64,000 bases of DNA from assembly GCF_003208215.1 (NCBI RefSeq), contig NZ_QKLW01000001.1, positions 496,001 through 560,000 on the forward strand. Direction: 5' to 3'. This DNA is from Marinomonas alcarazii. GTDB lineage: Bacteria; Pseudomonadota; Gammaproteobacteria; Pseudomonadales; Marinomonadaceae. Position 1 is the first letter of the stretch. The number at the start of each line of letters is the position of its first letter. The notes under the pieces are model-generated. The model had not been told where the DNA came from, made no database searches, and worked only from the letters and a program-made list of their open reading frames with translations. Position numbers and translations under genes: made by a program. Shown piece by piece: positions 15,839 to 24,056 of this stretch.

Positions 15839-16184
15839 TGGTAGCGGTAGCCAGACTCGAACTGGCACGCCCGAAAGCACAGGATTTTGACTTTTAAAGG
15901 ACTATATCATCACCCTAAAGTAGGGGCTGGACGCTGTTTCACAAAGCTATTAACACCTTGCTAATTCCTGTTATTAAGCCTATTCGCATAAGCTCAGGTA
16001 GTCTCTGAACCTTCCCAGCTCTGTGGGCTTGGCTGCTGATCGTCGGTCAGGAGTTCCAGCAATTCATCCAGTTTTTACAATGTAATTACTTACAAAGTGG
16101 ACCCATTATTTTTTTCTTTCTGCTTTAAATAAGCAGTTTTTAGACACATTAATCCAGCGTGTCTACCAATTCCACCATACCGCC
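15839..16184 (-). tRNA. Element-borne tRNA-Leu(CAA) interrupted by a group I intron
   Basis: Two exons on the minus strand: 16184-16152 (5') and 15890-15839 (3', including encoded CCA). Joined, they give an 85-nt leucine tRNA: acceptor GGCGGUA/UACCGCU with G1-U72, U8, a leucine-type D arm (UGGAAUUGGUAGACAC), anticodon loop UUCAAAA with anticodon CAA, a long variable arm (UGCUUUCGGGCGU), a perfect T stem (GCCAG/CUGGC around UUCGAGU) and discriminator A. One mismatch, U28-U42, is in the anticodon stem. The acceptor differs from that of the host split tRNA-Leu, so this is not a duplicate of the host gene. It lies inside the element, between the terminator and the right arm sites, and would read UUG codons in place of the broken host tRNA. 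Confidence 0.88.
15891..16151 (-). other. Group I self-splicing intron (261 nt) in tRNA-Leu anticodon loop
   Basis: Conserved core on the minus strand: P AAUUGCUGGA (16055-16064), Q GAUCAGCAGCC (16031-16041), R GGUUCAGAGACUACCU (15996-16011), S GAUGAUAUAGUCC (15899-15911). Pairings found: P4 UGCUG/CAGCA; P7 GACUA/UAGUC; P3 CUGGAU (16066-16071) with GUCCAG (15927-15932); P8 CCCUA-CUU-UAGGG (15913-15925); P7.1 AGCUUAU-GCGA-AUAGGCU (15977-15994); P7.2 CAAGG/CUUUG (15942-15960). The guide GUCCA (16098-16102) pairs with 5' exon UGGAU, ending in the required U-G wobble, and the adjoining UGG pairs with 3' exon UCA (P10). The intron ends in G. P7.1 and P7.2 point to a subgroup IA-like fold. No open reading frame lies inside. 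Confidence 0.9.
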
Positions 16185-16198
16185 ACAATCTTCAAAAG

Positions 16199-16219
16199 CT
16201 ATACAACATTTATACAACT
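16199..16219. repeat. Right arm-type repeats, candidate integrase binding sites
   Basis: CTATACAACA (16199-16208) and TTATACAACT (16210-16219), starts 11 bp apart, match the CTATGCAACT pair at the left end in all but one or two bases and have the same orientation. They lie between the element tRNA and attR, which places that tRNA inside the element. Confidence 0.5.
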
Positions 16220-16236
16220 TTTTTTAACTTTTTCAA
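16209..16236 (-). promoter_or_regulatory. Candidate element promoter for the intron-containing tRNA
   Basis: On the minus strand TTGAAA (16231-16236) and TATAAA (16209-16214) with 16-base spacing, about 25 bases before the tRNA 5' end. It would let the circular form express the tRNA. The -10 box overlaps an integrase arm repeat. Confidence 0.5.
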
Positions 16237-16292
16237 AACTGTATGTTGATGATTTTAAAGAATATTTTCTTAAAAATATGATAAACCGTTTC

Positions 16293-16301
16293 GATTTTGA
16301 A
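16293..16301. repeat. Right attachment core (attR)
   Basis: GATTTTGAA, identical to the left core at 9271-9279. Host tRNA sequence (TCCGTCGTG) follows it on the right; element sequence (CCGTTTC) precedes it on the left. Confidence 0.8.
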
Positions 16302-16333
16302 TCCGTCGTGTCTACCAATTCCACCACACTGGC
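16293..16333 (-). pseudogene. 5' half of split host tRNA-Leu(CAA)
   Basis: On the minus strand: acceptor GCCAGUG, U8, a leucine D arm (GUGGAAUUGGUAGACAC), anticodon stem ACGGA and loop UUCAAAA, then one base of the 3' stem before element sequence takes over. After the core the sequence (GAAACGG) cannot close the anticodon stem. The matching 3' half is at 9227-9279. Its promoter remains intact, so a dead 5' fragment is probably still transcribed. Confidence 0.9.
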
Positions 16334-16352
16334 CTTGAAAAAGGTGAGGCGT

Positions 16353-16380
16353 ATTTTAGGGTATTTCCAATATATGTCAA
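16353..16380 (-). promoter_or_regulatory. Promoter of the ancestral host tRNA-Leu
   Basis: Consensus TTGACA (16375-16380) and TAAAAT (16353-16358) with 16-base spacing on the minus strand, about 20 bases before the tRNA 5' half. After integration it reads through the broken half and attR toward the element tRNA about 110 bases further on. The remaining 110 bases to queA hold no clear signal. Confidence 0.8.
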
Positions 16381-16491
16381 CGCTAATAAGGAAAATTTTT
16401 TATCTTTTTCACTTCTGGTGGCTTGGAAGTACCTTTTTAGACGGATTTTCGCTAGAATGCTGGGTCGTTTTTTCTAGGTAGCTTTCTTTCC

Positions 16492-18704
<2,213 letters not shown>

Positions 18705-18775
18705 TAAACAAAATCATGCAAATTTCTTGAAAAAGAGTTTGCAACAGTTTCATAAACCATTGGAGAGTTAACACC

Positions 18776-19102
18776 ATGATCGCATTGATCTCACCAGCTT
18801 ACGCTGAAGGCGGCGCACCAGCAGATGCAGGTATTTTTAACCTAGTGCTTCTTGCTGGCTTCGTTGTTATTTTTTACTTCCTTATGTGGCGCCCACAAGC
18901 AAAGCGTGCAAAAGAGCATAAAAACTTGATTGCATCTTTGGCGAAAGGTACAGAGGTAGTAACTGGCGGTGGTGTATTGGGTAAAGTATCTAAAGTAGAT
19001 GATAACTACGTAGTGCTTGAAGTGGCGGAAGGCATTGAGATGAAATTCCAAAAGTCTTCTGTTGCAGCTGTTTTACCTAAAGGAACGTTAAAGTCTATTT
19101 AA
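18776..19102 (+). CDS. yajC: Sec translocon accessory protein YajC
   Basis: A 108-residue single-span inner-membrane protein: short N-terminal segment, hydrophobic helix of about residues 21-40 (FNLVLLAGFVVIFYFLMW), the typical RPQAKRAKEH and then a small cytoplasmic domain (VVTGGGVLGKV, YVVLEVAEGIEMKFQKSSV). It associates with SecDF and YidC. GGAGAG lies nine bases ahead. A hairpin separates it from secD. Confidence 0.93.
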   Translation: MIALISPAYAEGGAPADAGIFNLVLLAGFVVIFYFLMWRPQAKRAKEHKNLIASLAKGTEVVTGGGVLGKVSKVDDNYVVLEVAEGIEMKFQKSSVAAVLPKGTLKSI

Positions 19103-19111
19103 CCTTTCTTA

Positions 19112-19137
19112 GAAAAGCGCCTTTACGGCGCTTTTCT
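19112..19137 (+). terminator. Hairpin between yajC and secD
   Basis: AAAAGCGCC/GGCGCTTTT around TTTAC followed by CTTCTTT. It looks like an intrinsic terminator of partial strength that would lower secDF relative to yajC, since no separate strong promoter is visible in the 40 bases that follow. Confidence 0.6.
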
Positions 19138-19180
19138 TCTTTATCGATCTATTCATTTTTTTAGGTTTAAAGGATTTTTC

Positions 19181-21031
19181 ATGCTTAACAAGTACCCCTT
19201 GTGGAAGTATTTGCTAATTCTTCTAGTTTTGGCTTTGGGGCTACTCTATGCCTTCCCAAACCTTTATCCGGATGATCCAGCGCTACAATTATCTACTCAA
19301 AAAAGTACTGCTATTGTTGATGAGCAGTCGTTGCAAAAAGCAAAAAATGCGCTTGCTGAAGCGAATATAGAATTAAAACAAGCAGAGCTTACTTCTGCTG
19401 GTGGTACCTTGCGCTTTAATAGTGGTGAGGACCAACTTGCTGCCAAGCCTGTTGTAGCGGCAGCTTTGGGTGAAGACTTCGTAACGGCGCTTAACTTGGT
19501 GCCAACAACACCTGATTGGTTGTCTTCTTTGGGAGCTGGGCCTGCTAAGTTGGGTCTTGATTTACGTGGTGGTGTGCATTTCTTGCTGGAGGTGGATACA
19601 CCTGCAGCACTGAAGCAAAGACTTGAAGTCAGCGCCAGCGAAATGAAAGCCGCGTTACGTAATGAGCGAATTCGCTATCGCAGTGTTGATGTTGAAGATG
19701 GTATTTTGTCTATTCGCTTCTTGAAAGAGTCCGATCTGGATTTGGCGGAAACGCTTCTGAAACGTGACTTCTCGGAATATCGCTATGCGACGCAGCAGGA
19801 CGGCAGTGATTTCTACTTGAATGTGAGCTTTACAGAAGCCGCTAAGAAAGAAATTGAATCCTACGCTTTGCAGCAAAACTTAACCACATTGCGAAATCGT
19901 GTAAACGAGTTGGGTGTGGCTGAGCCTTTAGTGCAGCGTCAGGGCAGTAACCGTATTGTGGTTGAATTGCCAGGTGTGCAAGATACAGCGGCAGCGAAAC
20001 GTATTATCGGCGCAACCGCTAACCTTGAATTCCATTTGGAAGCAGGCTTAGACGATAAAGGTGCCGATATTGAAACATTGGCGTTCCGTGATGGCAGTGG
20101 TCGTACTGCACGACTAGAGCGTGACCTTATCATTACTGGTGACAGTGTTTCTGATGCGAGTTCTTCTTTCGACGAAAATGGTCGCCCACAGGTAAATATT
20201 AACCTGGACTCCAAGGGTGGCAAGCAGATGAGTAAAGTGACTCGCTCTGCTGTTGGTCGAAATATGGCAGTTGTATTTATTGAACACAAATCTCGCAGTC
20301 GTTTTGTTGAAAAAGATGGCAAAATGGAAGAAGTGCGTAGAAGCTATAGCGAAAAAGGGATTATTTCTTTAGCGACAATCCAAACGACGCTAGGTAATTC
20401 ATTCCGTATTACGGGGCTTGATAGTCCTCGTGAATCTTCCGAACTTGCCTTGTTGTTACGTGCTGGTGCCTTGGCTGCGCCAATTTACTTTGTTGAAGAA
20501 CGTACTATTGGACCAAGCTTGGGTGCTGAAAATATCAAGCTGGGTGTGACTTCTGCTCAAATTGGTTTGCTGGTTGTGATGTTGTTCATGCTGGTTTACT
20601 ACAAGGTGTTTGGTATTTTTGCCAACATTTCTTTGGCGCTGAATATCATCCTTCTGATGGCGTGTATGTCGTTGCTTTCTGCTACGTTAACCTTGCCCGG
20701 TATTGCCGGTATTGTGTTGACGATGGGGATGGCGGTGGATGCCAATGTGTTGATTTTCTCGCGAATAAAAGAAGAGCTGGCGAACGGAACGCCGAGTCAG
20801 CAAGCGATACATTCTGGTTTCAACCGCGCATTCACTACGATTTTTGATGCCAATATAACAACATTATTGGTTGCTGTTATCTTGTTTGCAGTAGGAACTG
20901 GGCCGGTTAAAGGGTTCGCCGTAACCTTGTCACTGGGTATTATTACTTCGATGTTTACAGCGATTGTTGTAACGCGTGCACAGGTGAATCTTGTGTATGG
21001 CGGTCGTAAAAACAAAAAACTGTATATTTAG
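19181..21031 (+). CDS. secD: Protein translocase subunit SecD
   Basis: A 616-residue RND-family protein. One N-terminal membrane helix (residues 9-27) is followed by a large periplasmic region with the LGLDLRGGVHFLLEVD motif, and five C-terminal helices beginning at about residue 445 (KLGVTSAQIGLLVVMLFM), including GIAGIVLTMGMAVDANVLIFSRIKEEL. With SecF it uses the proton gradient to pull preproteins through SecYEG on the periplasmic side. secF starts nine bases downstream. Confidence 0.95.
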   Translation: MLNKYPLWKYLLILLVLALGLLYAFPNLYPDDPALQLSTQKSTAIVDEQSLQKAKNALAEANIELKQAELTSAGGTLRFNSGEDQLAAKPVVAAALGEDFVTALNLVPTTPDWLSSLGAGPAKLGLDLRGGVHFLLEVDTPAALKQRLEVSASEMKAALRNERIRYRSVDVEDGILSIRFLKESDLDLAETLLKRDFSEYRYATQQDGSDFYLNVSFTEAAKKEIESYALQQNLTTLRNRVNELGVAEPLVQRQGSNRIVVELPGVQDTAAAKRIIGATANLEFHLEAGLDDKGADIETLAFRDGSGRTARLERDLIITGDSVSDASSSFDENGRPQVNINLDSKGGKQMSKVTRSAVGRNMAVVFIEHKSRSRFVEKDGKMEEVRRSYSEKGIISLATIQTTLGNSFRITGLDSPRESSELALLLRAGALAAPIYFVEERTIGPSLGAENIKLGVTSAQIGLLVVMLFMLVYYKVFGIFANISLALNIILLMACMSLLSATLTLPGIAGIVLTMGMAVDANVLIFSRIKEELANGTPSQQAIHSGFNRAFTTIFDANITTLLVAVILFAVGTGPVKGFAVTLSLGIITSMFTAIVVTRAQVNLVYGGRKNKKLYI

Positions 21032-21040
21032 GAGGGTGCC

Positions 21041-21955
21041 ATGAAAGTGACAAATATTCCGTTTATGGCAATGCGTAAAATCGTCGCAGCCTTTTCTCTT
21101 GTTTTGATTCTTATCTCTCTGGGTTCTTTGGCAACAAAAGGGCTGCAGTTTGGTTTGGACTTTACTGGTGGTACTTTGATCGAGGTGGCTTATGAAGAGG
21201 CACCTAAACTTGATGACGTTCGAGCTTTGCTGGCTGAAAACGGCTATACCGATGTAGTGGTGCAAAACTTTGGGTCACCAACGGATGTAGTGGTTCGTAT
21301 GGCTAACTCTTATACGCCAACATTGGGTGATGAGGTGTTATCAACTTTGCAGAATCATGGTGAGACTAACGTTTCGCTTCAGCGTTCTGAGTTTGTTGGT
21401 GCGCAAGTTGGTGAGGAGTTGCGTGAGCAAGGTGGTCTGGGCATGTTACTTGCCTTGGCAATCGTGATGATTTACGTTGCTGTGCGTTTCCAGTTTAAGT
21501 TCTCTGTTGCCTCTGTAGCGGCTTTGATACACGACGTTATTATCACGTTGGGCTTCTTTTCTCTTTTTGAGGTGGAGTTTGACCTGACTGTGTTAGCGGC
21601 GTTGCTTGCTGTCGTTGGTTACTCCCTAAACGATACCATTGTCGTGTGTGACCGTATTCGAGAGAATTTCCGTATCATGCGTGACACAACGCCTTTCGAC
21701 TTGGTAAATGAGTCGATTAACCAAACGCTTGGTCGTACTTTGATTACGTCTTTAACGACCTTGTTTGTGTTGGTGGTTTTGTTTGTTGCGGGTGGCGAAG
21801 CTATTCACAACTTCTCTATGGCGTTATTGGTAGGGATTGTGATCGGTACTTATTCTTCTATTTTCGTAGCGGCAAATTTATTGCTGGGTATGAATGTGAC
21901 ACGTGAAGATTTGGTGCCAACACCAAAAGAAGAGTTAGAAGACGATATGCCTTAG
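21041..21955 (+). CDS. secF: Protein translocase subunit SecF
   Basis: A 304-residue partner of SecD with six membrane helices, the periplasmic motif LQFGLDFTGGTLIEV near residue 45 and the conserved GYSLNDTIVVCDRIREN. AGGAGG just before the ATG is a strong ribosome site. A terminator follows at 21979. Confidence 0.95.
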   Translation: MKVTNIPFMAMRKIVAAFSLVLILISLGSLATKGLQFGLDFTGGTLIEVAYEEAPKLDDVRALLAENGYTDVVVQNFGSPTDVVVRMANSYTPTLGDEVLSTLQNHGETNVSLQRSEFVGAQVGEELREQGGLGMLLALAIVMIYVAVRFQFKFSVASVAALIHDVIITLGFFSLFEVEFDLTVLAALLAVVGYSLNDTIVVCDRIRENFRIMRDTTPFDLVNESINQTLGRTLITSLTTLFVLVVLFVAGGEAIHNFSMALLVGIVIGTYSSIFVAANLLLGMNVTREDLVPTPKEELEDDMP

Positions 21956-21978
21956 TGGTTAAGCTTCTTCTGATGCAT

Positions 21979-22007
21979 AAAAAAGCCTGCTTCGTGCAGG
22001 CTTTTTT
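21979..22007 (+). terminator. Intrinsic terminator of the queA-secF region
   Basis: AAAAAAGCCTGC and GCAGGCTTTTTT around a UUCG-type loop, 23 bases after the secF stop codon. Confidence 0.88.
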
Positions 22008-22097
22008 ATGTGCTTTAATCGGTGGGTGTCACCTTCTTTTGGGTGAGTGATTGTTATTTTGTTTGAGTGTTGGCTTTAATAGGGTGAATTGTTTTAT

Positions 22098-23087
22098 ATG
22101 CATTATTTTTTACTTAGCGCTGTGATATTGCTTTTTAGTGTTCAAGCTAAGGGGTTAGATTTTAGTGATATGGATAAAACAGCCCAAGGTTTTCCTAATA
22201 TTAAAACGGTACAGATTGCCTACAAAGGAGAGGTGGTTTGGGCAAAGGCTTACAACAAGGCTGATCTTGATGCGGTTGCCAATATTAAGTCGGCGTCAAA
22301 GTCACTGATGTCGGCAATCGTTGGTATGGCGATTGAGCGTGATGTTATTCAGGGTGTCGATCAAACTATTGTGTCGATTCTTGCTGATCAACTGCCAAAA
22401 GATCCAGATCCGCGTTTGAAAGAGATTACAGTGTCGCATTTGCTTTCAATGCAGGCGGGACTAGAGCGTACGTCTGGTCGGTATTATGGGCGTTGGGTGG
22501 CGAGCAATAATTGGGTTCAGGCGGTGCTGGCGCGACCTTTTGTGTCCGAGATTGGCGGTGACATGCAGTATTCAACAGGAAATACGCATCTTTTGTCTGC
22601 GATCATCATGCGTCAGAGTGGTAAGAATACTTATCAGCTCGCCAATAAGTGGTTTAACGGTTCTGGTGTGTGGATTCAGAGTTGGGAGACTGACCCTCAA
22701 GGTGTTCCAATGGGAGGTAATCAAGTTGGTATGACGCCAGCTTCACTTTTGGCGTTTGGTGAGTTGTATCGAAGGGGTGGAGTCACCAAAAAAGGTAAGC
22801 GGATTCTTTCTAAAAAATGGATAGAGGAAAGTTGGCAGCCAAGGACGCAGTCGCGCTTTCATCGTGGTCTATATGGGTATGGTTGGTTTATTCAAACCTT
22901 TGCGGATGTTCAGGGCTACTATGGTTGGGGTTATGGTGGGCAAATGATTTATGTGCTGCCAGATTTGGACTTAACGATCGCTATTACATCCGATGAGTAT
23001 TTGCCTTCAGGCAAAACAGGCTATCGTGATTCGCTGCATGAGATGGTTAGTCAGGACATTATCCCTGTTATCCAAGCTGCTAGGTAA
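22098..23087 (+). CDS. Serine hydrolase of the beta-lactamase/PBP class C family
   Basis: A 329-residue periplasmic protein. The first 18 or so residues (MHYFLLSAVILLFSVQA) are a signal peptide. SASKSLMSA holds the SxxK nucleophile motif, YSTGNTHLL the catalytic tyrosine and GYGWGGQMIYVLP lies where the third (K/H)xG motif is expected. ATG at 22098 is preferred to the in-frame TTG at 22089, since AGGGTG is 11 bases away. It could be a peptidase, esterase or penicillin-binding enzyme; real beta-lactamase activity is not implied. Confidence 0.85.
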   Translation: MHYFLLSAVILLFSVQAKGLDFSDMDKTAQGFPNIKTVQIAYKGEVVWAKAYNKADLDAVANIKSASKSLMSAIVGMAIERDVIQGVDQTIVSILADQLPKDPDPRLKEITVSHLLSMQAGLERTSGRYYGRWVASNNWVQAVLARPFVSEIGGDMQYSTGNTHLLSAIIMRQSGKNTYQLANKWFNGSGVWIQSWETDPQGVPMGGNQVGMTPASLLAFGELYRRGGVTKKGKRILSKKWIEESWQPRTQSRFHRGLYGYGWFIQTFADVQGYYGWGYGGQMIYVLPDLDLTIAITSDEYLPSGKTGYRDSLHEMVSQDIIPVIQAAR

Positions 23088-23115
23088 CTCTTTTTAGTTT
23101 TGTCTTTCATGTGTA

Positions 23116-23144
23116 AAAGTCTACTCAATCCAAGAGTAGACTTT
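23116..23144. terminator. Hairpin between convergent genes
   Basis: AAAGTCTACTC and GAGTAGACTTT around a 7-base loop between the serine hydrolase and psd. Short T runs lie on both sides. Confidence 0.6.
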
Positions 23145-23156
23145 CTGCTTTACGGC

Positions 23157-24020
23157 TTATTCTTTCTCGTTGACTGTACCGAAATGCATACCCATTTTGG
23201 TTGGTGTTTCTGCTTGAAGAGACGCTTCCCAATTGACGGCGTTCTTACCGAATAAAACGATGGCGGTTGATCCTAGTTTGAATCGGCCCATTTCTTCGCC
23301 TTTCTTGATCTCTATGTTGCTTAGTTCTTTGTAATCCCATGTCACGACATTCTTGTTGAATGGTGTGACTTGTCCTGCCCATACGGTTTCTATGCTGGCT
23401 ACAATCATGGCGCCAACAAGTATGACGGCCATTGGACCAGCTTCTGTTTCAAATAGGCATACTGTGCGTTCATTACGAGCAAAAACGTTAGGGATTTGTT
23501 CTGCCGTGACTTTGTTGACCGAGAAAAGCTTTCCTGGAATGTGGATCATTTTGGTTAACTTGCCAGTGAGTGGCATGTGAACGCGATGATAGTCTTTTGG
23601 AGATAGGTATACAGTGGCAAAGGAGCCGCCAAGAAAATCGTTAGACAAGGAGGCATCACCACCAAGAAGGCTTGTTAGGCTGTAATGATGGCCTTTTGCT
23701 TGAAATAGTGTGCCGTGTTCAATCTTGCCTAGTTGGCTAATCGCGCCGTCCGCAGGGCAGGCAATGCTATTCTTTTCTTCGCAAATAGGGCGCAGTTCTG
23801 GGCGAATAGCGCGTGTAAAAAAATCGTTGAAGTTGCGGTAGGACAGCGCGTCACTGTTAACGGCTTCCGACATGTCGACTTGGTATTTTTTAACAAATTG
23901 GTTGATAAAGGTGTTTTTAACCCATGAGTTTTCGCATTCGGCGATCTTACCAATGACTCTTGATAATGTTTTTTGTGGTGTGATGTGTTGCGCAAAGGCG
24001 AAAAGTTGGTCTTTAGTCAC
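23157..24020 (-). CDS. psd: Phosphatidylserine decarboxylase proenzyme
   Basis: A 287-residue membrane-associated enzyme making phosphatidylethanolamine. The self-cleavage site LGST is at residues 249-252; cleavage before S251 yields the pyruvoyl prosthetic group. RNFNDFFTRAIRP and DYHRVHMPLTGKL are the other family signatures. It lies beside the HDOD gene and near motAB, rsgA and orn, a neighbourhood also known from Pseudomonas. Confidence 0.95.
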   Translation of the reverse strand: MTKDQLFAFAQHITPQKTLSRVIGKIAECENSWVKNTFINQFVKKYQVDMSEAVNSDALSYRNFNDFFTRAIRPELRPICEEKNSIACPADGAISQLGKIEHGTLFQAKGHHYSLTSLLGGDASLSNDFLGGSFATVYLSPKDYHRVHMPLTGKLTKMIHIPGKLFSVNKVTAEQIPNVFARNERTVCLFETEAGPMAVILVGAMIVASIETVWAGQVTPFNKNVVTWDYKELSNIEIKKGEEMGRFKLGSTAIVLFGKNAVNWEASLQAETPTKMGMHFGTVNEKE

Positions 24021-24056
24021 GTTTATTATCCTAGTAGGTGAAGTTTGAATAAATGT

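Larger units (their letters stand above)
9271..16301. mobile_element. Integrative mobilizable element inserted in the anticodon loop of tRNA-Leu(CAA)
   Basis: Bounded by 9-bp direct repeats GATTTTGAA at 9271-9279 and 16293-16301, lying in the anticodon loops of the two halves of one host tRNA-Leu. The excised circle would be 7,022 bp. It is far more AT-rich than the flanks and encodes an integrase, a GIY-YIG-type protein, MobC, a relaxase, a candidate Rep with iterons, a small secreted protein, and its own intron-containing tRNA-Leu(CAA). There is no type IV secretion gene, so transfer would depend on a helper. Because the cut is in the anticodon loop and not the 3' end, insertion inactivates the host tRNA instead of rebuilding it. 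Confidence 0.88.

Noticed and set aside
15839-15890. Reading the tRNA-Leu 3' end at 15839 as a mere attachment-site remnant
   Set aside because: It has its own matching 5' half at 16152-16184, an acceptor stem different from that of the host gene, and an intron core in between. It lies inside the att repeats.
15891-16151. Group II or protein-spliced (archaeal type) intron
   Set aside because: No domain V-like hairpin, no GUGYG start and no bulge-helix-bulge; the P, Q, R and S elements of group I introns are present instead.
16278-16481. A 67-codon open frame across attR
   Set aside because: It overlaps the split tRNA, its promoter and the junction, has no ribosome site and resembles nothing; it is a chance frame.
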